64,000 nucleotides of DNA from contig NZ_JADWYJ010000001.1 in assembly GCF_021354595.1 (NCBI RefSeq), positions 1,651,446 through 1,715,445 of the forward strand, written 5' to 3'. Position numbers and translations under genes: made by a program. Position 1 is the stretch's first letter. Each line of letters starts with the position of its first letter. The notes beneath the pieces were generated by a model, which did no database searches, was not told the DNA's origin, and saw only the letters and a program-made list of their open reading frames with translations. Positions 1-8,153 of this stretch are shown here, piece by piece. This DNA is from Maribellus sp. CM-23. Lineage in GTDB: Bacteria > Bacteroidota > Bacteroidia > Bacteroidales > Prolixibacteraceae.

Positions 1-1
1 C

Positions 2-1213
2 TTCTCTGCATTATTGTATTTTCTGCCGACTTTTGCAGGCGCTTATGCCGATAAAATAGGATTCCGCAAGTCGTTGATGTTGGCTTTTGGGCTGCTTACA
101 CTCGGATATGCCGGAATGGGTGCCCTTCCCAGCTTGTTTGAATCAGCCGGCCTGGCAGAATATGGCGACACCACCGTTTTTAAAGGATTGGAAACATCGT
201 CCTACCGCTATGCAGTAGTACCGGCCATGGTACTTATTATTCTGGGAGGATCTTTTATTAAGTCGGTAATTACCGGAACAGTTGCCAAAGAAACCACGAA
301 AGAAAACCGCGCCAGAGGATACAGTATATTCTATGCAATGGTCAATATTGGAGCCTTCTCCGGAAAAACCATAGTTAAACCCTTGCGCGAAGCCTGGGGT
401 AATGAAGGATTAATTTGGATTGGTTACTTCTCGGCCGCCATGACTTTGATCGGACTCCTGGTCGTTTTCTTCCTCTTTACCAGTAAAAAGCATGAGGGAG
501 AAGGAAAATCAATCGCTGAACTTTGGAAGGGCTTCTTACGCGTTCTCACAAATGCGAGATTAATTTTCCTCATCCTGATCATCACCGGCTTCTGGATGGT
601 ACAACATCAGATGTATGCGACGATGCCCAAATACGTTCTTCGACTTGCCGGAGAAGGCGCGTCCCCGGAATGGTATGCCAACATTAACCCGCTGGTTGTA
701 TTTACCACGGTTGGACTGATTACCCACTTTATGCGCAAGCGATCAGCCTTATTCAGCATGACAGTGGGTATGTTCATCATGCCTGTATCAGCGCTCTTTA
801 TGGCATCCGGAAACCTGTTCCCGAACGAAATTATGGGAATGCATCCGGTAGCATTTATGATGGTTATTGGGATCGCTTTTCAAGGGTTTGCCGAGACCTT
901 TATTTCTCCGCGCTTTCTTGAATACTTTTCATTACAGGCTCCCAAAGGAGAGGAAGGACTTTACCTCGGATTTAGTCACCTGCATTCATTTCTCTCTTCC
1001 ATTTTAGGCTTTTTAATGTCGGGGGTACTGCTCGACCGGTATTGTCCCGATCCGCGACTGTTTGGTTCGCACGAAGAATGGGCTGTAGCTGCCCAAAATG
1101 CCCATTACATCTGGTATTACTTTGTAGGTATTGCCATGATTTCGGCTGTTGCACTGATTGTTTACGGGCAAGTGGTAAAAAGAATTGACCAGGCAAAACA
1201 AATTGCGCATTAA
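2..1213 (+). CDS. MFS/POT-like transporter, 5' end cut by the window
   Basis: The reading frame is open from base 2 and encodes 404 residues ending at a TAA; the first in-frame start-like codon (TTG at 14) lies inside a membrane segment, so the real start is left of the window. The protein is strongly hydrophobic, with about ten predicted membrane segments. An early segment is followed by GAYADKIGFR, the typical loop 2-3 signature of the major facilitator superfamily (G-x-x-x-D-x-x-G-R). The later stretch YSIFYAMVNIGAF resembles the FYxxIN(I/L)G signature of proton-dependent oligopeptide (POT) carriers. It therefore probably imports a small solute, possibly peptides, across the inner membrane by proton symport; the substrate cannot be read from the sequence. 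It is followed by a tRNA gene on the same strand and has no visible link to the glycan loci further right. Confidence 0.8.
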   Translation, partial: FSALLYFLPTFAGAYADKIGFRKSLMLAFGLLTLGYAGMGALPSLFESAGLAEYGDTTVFKGLETSSYRYAVVPAMVLIILGGSFIKSVITGTVAKETTKENRARGYSIFYAMVNIGAFSGKTIVKPLREAWGNEGLIWIGYFSAAMTLIGLLVVFFLFTSKKHEGEGKSIAELWKGFLRVLTNARLIFLILIITGFWMVQHQMYATMPKYVLRLAGEGASPEWYANINPLVVFTTVGLITHFMRKRSALFSMTVGMFIMPVSALFMASGNLFPNEIMGMHPVAFMMVIGIAFQGFAETFISPRFLEYFSLQAPKGEEGLYLGFSHLHSFLSSILGFLMSGVLLDRYCPDPRLFGSHEEWAVAAQNAHYIWYYFVGIAMISAVALIVYGQVVKRIDQAKQIAH

Positions 1214-1216
1214 TAT

Positions 1217-1247
1217 TTTGGTAATTCGAACGAAATAGTTAGTTTTG
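1217..1247 (+). promoter_or_regulatory. Bacteroidota promoter of tRNA-Leu
   Basis: TTTG at 1217-1220, a 19-bp spacer and TAGTTTTG at 1240-1247 match the Bacteroidota sigma consensus (TTTG at -33, TAnnTTTG at -7) exactly, including spacing. Transcription would begin near 1254, about 20 bases before the mature tRNA. This is the best promoter in the window and supports the phylum assignment. Confidence 0.85.
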
Positions 1248-1272
1248 CGCACCAATTTCCGTTAAAGGAAAA

Positions 1273-1356
1273 GCCCGGGTGGCGGAATAGGTAGACGCGC
1301 TGGATTCAAAATCCAGTTCTGGCAACGGAGTGCGGGTTCGATTCCCGCCTCGGGTA
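1273..1356 (+). tRNA. tRNA-Leu (anticodon CAA)
   Basis: A complete class II cloverleaf can be folded by eye. The acceptor stem is 1273-1279 with 1349-1355 (two G-U pairs) and the discriminator base is A1356. The anticodon stem CTGGA/TCCAG encloses the loop TTCAAAA, giving anticodon CAA for UUG leucine codons. A long variable arm follows, then a T arm with the usual GGTTCGATTCC core. The CCA end is not encoded. It is preceded by a consensus promoter and followed by a hairpin terminator. Confidence 0.97.
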
Positions 1357-1365
1357 CAAACAAAG

Positions 1366-1395
1366 AAGAGCTTGATTTTTATCAGGCTCTTTTTT
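1366..1395. terminator. Bidirectional terminator between tRNA-Leu and the response regulator
   Basis: AAGAGCTTGAT and ATCAGGCTCTT pair (one G-U) around a short T-rich loop and run into seven Ts on the plus strand. The hairpin lies between a rightward tRNA and a leftward regulator gene, so it can end both transcripts. A diverged copy of this hairpin and its flanks occurs at 7782-7855. Confidence 0.8.
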
Positions 1396-1417
1396 TATCA
1401 TATATCAGGCTGGTATC

Positions 1418-2068
1418 TTAAATAATCCTTTTCCTTTTCGCTAATTCTATTGCCTCTACCTTAGAGTGAACCTGTAATTTTTTGTAAATGTTTTCGATGT
1501 GCCGGCGCACTGTAGATGGCGATATAAACAGATTATCGGCGATTGAAGTATAGGGGAGCCCGACAGCCAATTGTTCCAATACCTCCACCTCCCGACCGGT
1601 AAGTTTCACATTTTCTTCGGTGTCATTTGTTTTCAAGGATAAGGGTCTGCGCAACAGATTCAGGGTTTTAAGTGCAATCGAAGGGGTCATGGCAGCACCA
1701 CCTTCCAGCGTTTGTAGAATCGCATTATAAAGTTCGGAGGATGAAGTCTCCTTCAACAGATAACCATCCGCACCTGACTGGATCGCTTTAAATATATTTT
1801 CATCATCGTCGAAAACCGTTAGCATAATAATCTTGATCTGCGGGTATTTTTGTTTGATCAGGGCCGTGGCCTCAATGCCATTTATTTGGGGCATTTCAAT
1901 ATCCATAAGAATAAGTTTTACCCGCGCATCAACTTCCAGTTTATCCATGCACTGAACCCCATCATTGGCTGTAAACGCAATCGAAATGTCATTAAAAAAC
2001 GAAAGTTTTTCTTTTACACTCTTTATCAAGAAGTTATTGTCGTCAATAATAGCTATTCGCGTGTTCAA
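1418..2068 (-). CDS. NarL/FixJ-family response regulator (REC plus LuxR-type HTH)
   Basis: This 216-residue protein has an N-terminal receiver domain with the acidic pair D9-D10, the phospho-acceptor D56 in LILMDIEMP and the conserved lysine near residue 106. A C-terminal LuxR-type helix-turn-helix covers about residues 150-212 (LTGREVEVLEQLA, then the recognition helix around SPSTVRRHIENIYKKL). On phosphorylation it should dimerise and bind DNA. It begins only 3 bp after the stop of the TPR histidine kinase upstream, so the two form a translationally linked two-component pair. Nothing in the sequence shows its target genes; the membrane and secreted proteins encoded further upstream on the same strand are candidates. 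Length and motifs are those of a complete family member. Confidence 0.93.
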   Translation of the reverse strand: MNTRIAIIDDNNFLIKSVKEKLSFFNDISIAFTANDGVQCMDKLEVDARVKLILMDIEMPQINGIEATALIKQKYPQIKIIMLTVFDDDENIFKAIQSGADGYLLKETSSSELYNAILQTLEGGAAMTPSIALKTLNLLRRPLSLKTNDTEENVKLTGREVEVLEQLAVGLPYTSIADNLFISPSTVRRHIENIYKKLQVHSKVEAIELAKRKRII

Positions 2069-2071
2069 GAG

Positions 2072-3922
2072 TTACTTTTTTAAATTGACATTGAATGAGA
2101 CAATTGTATTATTTCCGAGGTCAGAAATTAATGTTAGTTCACGCCCTAATTCCAGGGCCCGTTTACGCATATTCAAAAGTCCGTTGCCGGGTTCTACTTC
2201 ATTTTCAACAAAGCCTTTTCCATCGTCTTTTATTAAAAAATGAATGGTGCTTTTTTGTTTGCTGATTTGGATGAGTATATGGCTGGCATCGGCATATTTT
2301 AATGCATTGTTGGTAGCCTCCTGGATGATCCGGAAGATGTTTAACCCCTGCAAGGAAGTGAATTGCACCTCTGCTGAAATCTCTTCGTCAGTAACAACCG
2401 AGATTTCAATATCATGGTAGGACTGTTTGGCTTTTCCAATAAAGTTGGCAATCTTGGATTGCAGGTCGTTAATGCTAACACCCGGTTTATTCATCGCCCA
2501 AATGGTATCACGCAACTCCTGAATGGTTTCGTTGGCAAAGGTTCCGATATTATCCAACCGACTTGTCAATAGGTCGTTTTTATCCAACATGAAATACTTG
2601 ATGGTATCGATGGCGGAAACAATAAATGACAGTTGCGCCCCGATATTGTCGTGCAAGTCGCGCGATATAGCCAGCCTTTGTTCTTGCAACCTATTTTGAC
2701 TATCAATTTTTTCCAGCGCCAGTCTAAGTTCACTGTCCTTTTGTTGTCGAATGTTTTTCAGCATTTGTTGTTTATACAAAAGAAAACCTATCAGGCCAAT
2801 AATTATTACCAAGGATGAAAGACCAAAAATCCAAAGATTCCTGCTTTTCAAACTCAGCTCGTGTTCCGCAATTTTTGTCCGCTGTACAAGTATCTGTTTT
2901 TCTTTTTCAGCAGTTTCGTACCTGGCCGTAATTTCTTCAACATCTTTCAGCTTTTGCGCGTTGTACAAACTGTCGTTCAACACATTAAATGCCTTCAGAT
3001 TTTGATACGCTCTTTTAAAATTTCCCAGCATCTCATAATTCTTCATTATTTGCTGGTAGTTGTAGGTTTGAATGTCGAGGAAATCTATTTCTTTTGCTAA
3101 AGCATTGCTTTGTTCATAATATTCAATGGATTTCTGAGGCTGATTGACTTGCTTGTAAAGCTCACCCAACGCAGTATAATTCAGCATTATTGCAAATTTT
3201 TCGCCAACCTGCTCACGGATTTTCAGTGCCTGTGTCAAATAGTCCTCTGCTTTTTTATAATCATGAATAAGAAACTGATTGTAGCCCAGAAACTCCAGGG
3301 CGTAACCGATACCGACAGAATCCTTCCGCGCTTGCTGGATGTGCAAGGATTTCTCGAAGCGTTCGTTGGCGGTTTTGTAATCTCCCGCATCGCGAAAAAC
3401 CACACCACTTTCGTTATTAATGCGCGCTATCCCCTCGAGGTTGTTCTCTGCGTCATAAAGTTTTAATGCTTTGTCATAATACTCCAGGGCTCTTTGGGGT
3501 TGCGCCAGTTTGCGGTATAACCTTGCCATATCGTCATAAAGCAAGCCCAATTTTTCGCTGTTTTGGGTAGGCTCAAGCTCTTCTAATGCCTTAAAATAAT
3601 AGACCGAAGCACTGTCTATATTTCCCTTTTTGCCATAAGCACCTCCAATGGTTCGCAAAAAGTCGCCTTTGTTTACCCTGTCGTTCTGCTGATCGGCTAA
3701 GTTGTAGCCCAAACGAGCCAGTTGAAGCGCTTCATCGAATTGAGTCATATAAATTTCCTTTATATTTTTCTGAAGCACTTCGACCTTTAAATTATAGTTA
3801 TCCTGCTTTTGTACATACTGTATTATACTATCAGCAGAAAGATCTGTTTGCGAGAATGAATTAAATGCAAATAGGACGAAGAAAATAGCCAACAGCCTTT
3901 TTCTAAAATTCATTTTGTTCAC
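2072..3922 (-). CDS. TPR-containing membrane histidine kinase (HisKA_3)
   Basis: The 616-residue protein starts with a signal peptide (cleavage after about residue 25, NSFSQ). Several tetratricopeptide repeats fill residues 50-310, for example GNIDSASVYYFKALEEL, LAQPQRALEYYDKALKL and DYKKAEDYLTQALKI. A coiled coil follows, then one transmembrane helix at about 363-383. The kinase core has H424 in ISRDLHDNIGAQLS (HisKA_3 type), an N-box around NNALKYA at 538-544, and ATP-lid motifs DDGKGF (566-571) and GNGLLNM (579-585). The repeats are predicted to be periplasmic and the kinase cytoplasmic. It should autophosphorylate H424 and pass phosphate to D56 of the adjacent regulator. This architecture is common in Bacteroidota; the signal sensed by the TPR part is unknown. 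Confidence 0.92.
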   Translation of the reverse strand: MNKMNFRKRLLAIFFVLFAFNSFSQTDLSADSIIQYVQKQDNYNLKVEVLQKNIKEIYMTQFDEALQLARLGYNLADQQNDRVNKGDFLRTIGGAYGKKGNIDSASVYYFKALEELEPTQNSEKLGLLYDDMARLYRKLAQPQRALEYYDKALKLYDAENNLEGIARINNESGVVFRDAGDYKTANERFEKSLHIQQARKDSVGIGYALEFLGYNQFLIHDYKKAEDYLTQALKIREQVGEKFAIMLNYTALGELYKQVNQPQKSIEYYEQSNALAKEIDFLDIQTYNYQQIMKNYEMLGNFKRAYQNLKAFNVLNDSLYNAQKLKDVEEITARYETAEKEKQILVQRTKIAEHELSLKSRNLWIFGLSSLVIIIGLIGFLLYKQQMLKNIRQQKDSELRLALEKIDSQNRLQEQRLAISRDLHDNIGAQLSFIVSAIDTIKYFMLDKNDLLTSRLDNIGTFANETIQELRDTIWAMNKPGVSINDLQSKIANFIGKAKQSYHDIEISVVTDEEISAEVQFTSLQGLNIFRIIQEATNNALKYADASHILIQISKQKSTIHFLIKDDGKGFVENEVEPGNGLLNMRKRALELGRELTLISDLGNNTIVSFNVNLKK

Positions 3923-3991
3923 GGTTATCCCCTGGTTGTCCAGATGTTGAGGTTGTAAAAGTAAAATTGTGTTACTTTCTTATCGGCTTAA

Positions 3992-4354
3992 TTAACGATT
4001 AGTATAATAACTATGTTCAACTTTTAGCAAGTTTAATGTAGAATGAAACATCTTTTTAAAGTCTTTCGTGAACATCTCTGTTTTCAGGCCGGCTAAATCA
4101 TGCCCGGTTGCAGAGTCGGGGAATTGCTGTTCAAGCTCTAGCAAGCGTTTATTGATTATGGCATGGAGTTGTTTTTCTGCTTCAAGATTCTCTTTTACAT
4201 TTTCCTCGTTGTCAGCAAGTTTACTTACCTTAGTTTGCAAATCTTCCCCAAATGTTTTCAGATTGCGTTGCAAGTTAAAATACTTCTGCACCTGCCATAC
4301 CAGCAGGCAAAGCAAACCGAAAACTAGGGCAAACAATAAAGCTAAAGCAGTCAT
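3992..4354 (-). CDS. Small single-pass coiled-coil protein, function unknown
   Basis: The 120-residue product begins with one hydrophobic helix (about residues 2-22, TALALLFALVFGLLCLLVW). A charged, heptad-like region follows (about 30-80), rich in Leu, Glu and Lys and likely to form a coiled coil; the C-terminal 40 residues show no motif I recognise. The topology suggests an inner-membrane anchor with a cytoplasmic coiled coil. It lies 19 bp after the multipass membrane protein gene and 69 bp before the histidine kinase gene, all on the minus strand, so co-transcription with the two-component pair is plausible. The initiator ATG at 4354 is the first codon before the hydrophobic helix. No family assignment is made. 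Confidence 0.7.
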   Translation of the reverse strand: MTALALLFALVFGLLCLLVWQVQKYFNLQRNLKTFGEDLQTKVSKLADNEENVKENLEAEKQLHAIINKRLLELEQQFPDSATGHDLAGLKTEMFTKDFKKMFHSTLNLLKVEHSYYTNR

Positions 4355-4373
4355 ACCAACTTTTTTTGTTCCA

Positions 4374-4994
4374 TTAATCGAAATAGGAAATTGTAAGTTT
4401 TAAAAGCAGAAAAGGGAGGATAATGATCACCGAGCCCCAAAGATTGGTGGGCGTAAAAAAATCGGGGAAATTTCGAACCACAAAAAACATAAGCACCGCC
4501 CCCAAAATGATGGAAATGTGTAACACAATCATATTGGGAGTAAAACTACCGAAGTTTACCTTTAACGGTTGTTTGGCTTTGTGCAGATAAATACGCTCTA
4601 CTGCTACTAAAATCAGATTGATGTTGAAAAATGCATTCTGAAAAAACAGGATGTCCATATTTATCATTATAAGTACTGTGTTTTTCCAGTTGGCTAAAAA
4701 ACCAAACAAAACAACGATGAAGATAAAATAGATCCCCATTTGTATAACTGATTCAAAAGCCCTGGCCTTTTTATCACTTACAAGAATTGCATTGGGATTA
4801 CGGCTGAAACATATTTTATCTAAAATGATACGCAGGAGTTCATTCCACCAGAAAAAATAAATCAGGTAAAACACCGTGGTCTGGCCATTTAAAAGAGATA
4901 GTATCGTCAGTAGCGTAAAACTGAGAAAATCCCATTTTCGGTAGTGGACCAAAGCATGGTGAAAAAAGCCGTTTGTTTTATTCAAGTTCGTCAT
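4374..4994 (-). CDS. Multipass integral membrane protein, function unknown
   Basis: The 206-residue product has five or six hydrophobic segments: around 24-40 and 42-60, then about 85-103, 107-137, 155-175 and 184-203. Aromatic residues are abundant (FFWWNELLRIILDKI). No catalytic or transport motif is visible. The length and the WNELLR-type motif resemble small uncharacterised membrane families of Bacteroidota (DUF6498 is a possibility that a profile search could test). Its position 19 bp before the coiled-coil protein suggests one transcription unit. The start at 4994 is the first ATG of the frame and gives a short basic cytoplasmic leader before the first membrane helix. Confidence 0.7.
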   Translation of the reverse strand: MTNLNKTNGFFHHALVHYRKWDFLSFTLLTILSLLNGQTTVFYLIYFFWWNELLRIILDKICFSRNPNAILVSDKKARAFESVIQMGIYFIFIVVLFGFLANWKNTVLIMINMDILFFQNAFFNINLILVAVERIYLHKAKQPLKVNFGSFTPNMIVLHISIILGAVLMFFVVRNFPDFFTPTNLWGSVIIILPFLLLKLTISYFD

Positions 4995-5270
4995 GGATAA
5001 AATTCCCCGGTAAAGTTCTGCCTGATGTGGGCACTCCCGGCAATAGCGTTATAAATGCAACAATCTTATTTTTCTGAATGGCGTCGCTAAAAAACAGCCG
5101 CAAATGCACAGCAATGGTTGCTGCACACTTGGGCTGTACTGGTTTTGAGGATGAACATTCGTCTTGTTTTGTGTAGCTCTGCATGCTGACCAATGATTGC
5201 CACCATTGCTGGCTTACCACAAAAGAGAATGCTTAATGCGAATGTGCTTTTAGCAGCATCAGGCTCGCCT
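4995..5270. other. Intergenic stretch without a convincing gene
   Basis: This 276-bp gap holds only an 80-codon minus frame (4978-5220) that overlaps the start of the membrane protein gene, has no recognisable domain and an unlikely composition. I see no hairpin terminator or consensus promoter here. Confidence 0.5.
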
Positions 5271-6233
5271 TCAGTTTAACTTTGTGCGGCAAAGGGTGTT
5301 CCCGTTTTTGCCAATCATGTAGAGGTTGTTAGCCGAGTCAAACTCAAAATCATCTATTCTTCGGCCGTTGGGGTCATCTCCACGCACGCCTTCATACTTC
5401 AGACCAATGACGTTTACCAGGGGGTCGGAGTTCGCCTCCCAGGTATAGGTCGTCCAGGCCCCATTTTTAAATTTCTGAATTTCATTTCCCGAGCCCGCGA
5501 TAAGACAGTTTTCCCGGTCGAGGGCTTGCGGACGATAAATCAGGTCGGAAGGTTGCCAGCTCAAGCCGCTATTATCGGAATACAAAATTTCGGAGGATTT
5601 TACTCCGGTCCAGCCTTCGCTAATGGCATAGAGCATGTCGCCCTGTTGTGCCGAAATGAAAGAATACTCGGTTTCCTTTCTTTCCCATGTTGCTCCTCCA
5701 TCTTCAGAAACCACAATTAATTTATTGTCGGCCAGAAAAGCGGAGTTGTTTGCTGTACGCATAATGTGCGGTATAATCAGATTTCCGTTGGGCATTACAA
5801 ACATTCGGTTAATCATCGGAGCAATAAAGGCTCCTTCGTACCATCCGGCAGCTACATTGGTGTAGGCGCCCACATAATATTCGGTGATGCTTGCGCCAAA
5901 ATCAGTTGACACACCAAAGTAGCTCTTGTAATCCTTTAGAGCATAAGTATATAATTTATTGTTTTTTAATTCCAAAGGACGTGCTGTCATCCTTTCCCGT
6001 GTACCTGTTTTCATGTTTACCCGATACGCTTCTGCCATTTGTGTGTAGTAGAAAAGCCATTGTGCATCGTCTGATATTTCAAACTGAACAACCGTCTCTC
6101 CGGGTTCAAACTCGTGAAAAACTTCCCATTCAATGGTTTTTGTCTGTAAAGCTTTTTCCGCCGGGTTCAATTCGTCATCGCTGCATGAACTCATCAAAAA
6201 AAACATCCCCAAAAGTGCCGCCATCCATTTCAT
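5271..6233 (-). CDS. Asp-box (BNR-like) lipoprotein, function unknown
   Basis: The 320-residue product has a lipoprotein signal ending in LMSSC, with C17 as the lipidated residue. It contains two Asp-box motifs typical of beta-propellers: SEDGGATW at 176-183 and SDNSGLSW at 219-226. The fold is therefore probably a propeller of the sialidase/BNR type, anchored on the cell envelope. The catalytic Arg triad and Asp of true sialidases cannot be seen, so I do not call it a sialidase. It could be a binding or structural protein. It lies 29 bp after the secreted protein gene (6263-7381) on the same strand, so the two are probably co-expressed. Its distance from the two-component genes (about 280 bp) leaves any functional link open. 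Confidence 0.65.
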   Translation of the reverse strand: MKWMAALLGMFFLMSSCSDDELNPAEKALQTKTIEWEVFHEFEPGETVVQFEISDDAQWLFYYTQMAEAYRVNMKTGTRERMTARPLELKNNKLYTYALKDYKSYFGVSTDFGASITEYYVGAYTNVAAGWYEGAFIAPMINRMFVMPNGNLIIPHIMRTANNSAFLADNKLIVVSEDGGATWERKETEYSFISAQQGDMLYAISEGWTGVKSSEILYSDNSGLSWQPSDLIYRPQALDRENCLIAGSGNEIQKFKNGAWTTYTWEANSDPLVNVIGLKYEGVRGDDPNGRRIDDFEFDSANNLYMIGKNGNTLCRTKLN

Positions 6234-6262
6234 TTCATTGTAATGTTTTAGGGTGTTGTTTA

Positions 6263-7381
6263 CTATTTAAAAAACTTGTCTTTGAACTCACCAACGTGGT
6301 GTTTCAGAAATGCATGAAGTGCTTGCTCCACGCCTTTTTCATATTTACCGGCATCGGCTTTGATTAAGGCGGTGTTTTCTACCGAAATATCTTCAGTTCG
6401 GTACATTTTTCCGAATGCAGTTTCCGTGCCGATATAGTCGTTTTTGGTTTTGGCATAAGATTCAACTTTCTCCTGGGCCACTACTCCGGTAATTGCCAAA
6501 TCTTTTTTAAGTACACCGGTATAAGTTCCGAGCGGTGAACCTCCGATCTTGTTTCTTCCGGCAACAAAATCGATGGCAGTCCGAGCAGTTGTCGTTACTT
6601 CTTTTTTCTCCGATGCAGTGATACCAAGTTTGTCGGTGAAACTATTTTTTCCACTTGCCATTCTGCTGGTTAAAGCATCATAAGCACTCAGGCGCAGATT
6701 GGTATTGGCCGTAAGTTTTGCCCCGTTGCCCTGGTAGGGTTTCTTAACATCCAAAAACAACACGTACATGTCGGCATTTACAATGGTCGCATCGTTCAGA
6801 TCGCGCGAAAGTTTCGGGTAGCTTCCTACTTCATCAAGCCGGTCGGCCAGCCCAATAACACTAAACATACCTGCACGTTTAATTTTACCCGAGTTGTTAA
6901 AACCTTTCACAAAAAATGTGGTGTTCGATGGGTACACCGTAATCACTCCCGGAGCTTCCGACAGGCTCATTTCCATATTATCTATCCGTTCGTAATTTTC
7001 GTAATAGGGAGCATTTGCCGCGGCATCGGGATTCAGCACATTAAATCCGTTGGCTTCCAGTTCGGCCACAAACCCTTTGTAAGCTTCATCGGTAATTTGT
7101 TGCAATGTTAAGGCTGGAATATCGAGGCCAACAGCCAATGAGGCTTTCGTATCGCCCGACAGCATTTTGTTTGCAAAGCCACCTTTGGTTGAAGTAGAAC
7201 GAAGGTTATACAGCTGAAAATTGACTGCAAAACTGGCAATGTACACATCTTTCGAAGGAAATTCTCTGGGCCCGTATGCGCCTCTGTCTTCTTTAGGTAT
7301 AAAATCTCCTAAAGTTTGAGCTTTAACAGCAGTTGATAAACCGAATAATAAGGTAATTGCAATGATAAATCTTGTTCTCAT
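6263..7381 (-). CDS. Secreted protein of unknown function
   Basis: The 372-residue product has a clear Sec signal peptide (MRTRFIIAITLLFGLSTAVKAQ, here described rather than family-matched; cleavage after about residue 22). The mature part is soluble and mixed alpha/beta in appearance, with no transmembrane segment and no domain I recognise. Residues 70-115 contain GLDIPALTLQQITDEAYKGF followed by a helix and the phrase ANGFNVL, a pattern seen in some periplasmic assembly proteins. That is only a weak resemblance. It is the first gene of a two-gene leftward unit with the Asp-box lipoprotein. The start ATG at 7381 places the signal peptide at the very N terminus. No function is assigned. Confidence 0.6.
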   Translation of the reverse strand: MRTRFIIAITLLFGLSTAVKAQTLGDFIPKEDRGAYGPREFPSKDVYIASFAVNFQLYNLRSTSTKGGFANKMLSGDTKASLAVGLDIPALTLQQITDEAYKGFVAELEANGFNVLNPDAAANAPYYENYERIDNMEMSLSEAPGVITVYPSNTTFFVKGFNNSGKIKRAGMFSVIGLADRLDEVGSYPKLSRDLNDATIVNADMYVLFLDVKKPYQGNGAKLTANTNLRLSAYDALTSRMASGKNSFTDKLGITASEKKEVTTTARTAIDFVAGRNKIGGSPLGTYTGVLKKDLAITGVVAQEKVESYAKTKNDYIGTETAFGKMYRTEDISVENTALIKADAGKYEKGVEQALHAFLKHHVGEFKDKFFK

Positions 7382-8124
7382 AACTTTCTTACTTTTTAAT
7401 GTTATGCAATTTTAGCCATAAGAGGTACCTTAAAAAATAGGGCAGATGCCCCATTTTACCCGTCAGCAAAATGAGAAGCAAAATCGAAATACCACAAAAC
7501 AAGTATGCAGGCGTATGATATTTACGTCAAACGAGGTGGAACAAACGGAGGTGGTATTTTGCCGGAATATTGGTTTGGCATTGTTCTCCTCATCAAAACA
7601 TACCGACCTAACTATCAACTCAATCAATTTTTTAATTGTTGCCAGACGCCGATAAGAATTCTAAAGCTTGGAAAATAAGTTAATTGTCCATCTTTCCGTA
7701 ATGAGTTTCCGTTAATGGTTTTAAATATCTTCCCTATCAACTACAAATCAGTACGAGATGGTTCGGAAAAAGAAAAGTTAAGGGTACTAACCAAGAAGAG
7801 CCTGATAAAAATCAAGCTCTTCCTTTTTACTATATATAAGTGGCATCTTTCAATAAACAACCGACTAATTCACCCACGGCAATACGCCGATAGTCATTTA
7901 AGTGTCAATAAGCTATTGGCTGTTTTTATTGGGTAATTTTAAGTGTTTATCGGTATTAATCGCGGCTACAGCTTTCAATTTTAAAAAGCTTGCTTCACAA
8001 AATCGAACATGAAATTATTTTTGCACTGGTTTTTTCTGATGCAAAAACTATTGGCCTGAATTGAACAAGAAACTGTAAAATAAACGCTGTCTAACAATAT
8101 TAAATTTGAATGAAAGAAAGTTGC
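7382..8124. other. Long non-coding gap
   Basis: About 740 bp between the secreted protein gene and the sulfatase terminator. The short frames here (7446-7655, 7715-7936) have no family features and AT-rich, irregular codon use. The only structured part is the tRNA-tail-like repeat at 7782-7855. No consensus TAnnTTTG promoter was found directly upstream of 7381 on the minus strand. Confidence 0.5.
7782..7855. repeat. Diverged copy of the tRNA-Leu 3' tail and terminator
   Basis: This stretch can be aligned with 1352-1424. Both begin GGGTAC (in the first copy, the end of the tRNA acceptor stem). Both continue with an AA/C/AAGAAGAGC block, a hairpin of the same stem, a T-rich tail, TATAT, and a TGGYATCTT block. 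The hairpin loop differs (TTTT against AAAA) and several single bases differ. The hairpin AAGAGCCTGAT/ATCAAGCTCTT can still form. GGTTCG at 7760-7765 recalls the T arm, but the rest of the tRNA is absent. Confidence 0.55.
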
Positions 8125-8148
8125 ACTCCCTGACTAATTTCAGGGAGT
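8125..8148 (-). terminator. Hairpin after the sulfatase gene
   Basis: ACTCCCTG (8125-8132) and CAGGGAGT (8141-8148) form a perfect 8-bp stem with an 8-base loop, starting 5 bp after the sulfatase stop codon on the minus strand. The U tract is weak (ACTTTCTTTC), so it may be an inefficient terminator or an mRNA 3'-end stabiliser. Confidence 0.55.
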
Positions 8149-8153
8149 ATGAA

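Noticed and set aside
4978..5220. 80-codon minus-strand frame upstream of the membrane protein gene
   Set aside because: It overlaps the start of a better-supported gene, shows no signal, domain or hydrophobic pattern, and its residue use (many Cys, Ser, Gln) looks like translated non-coding DNA.
5271..6233. Annotation as sialidase
   Set aside because: Only two Asp-boxes are visible; the arginine triad and nucleophilic tyrosine pattern of sialidases could not be found.
1273..7855. Call of an integrated genomic island from tRNA-Leu to the repeat
   Set aside because: The repeat is diverged, no integrase or mobility gene lies between the copies, and the genes look chromosomal; kept only as a finding to test.
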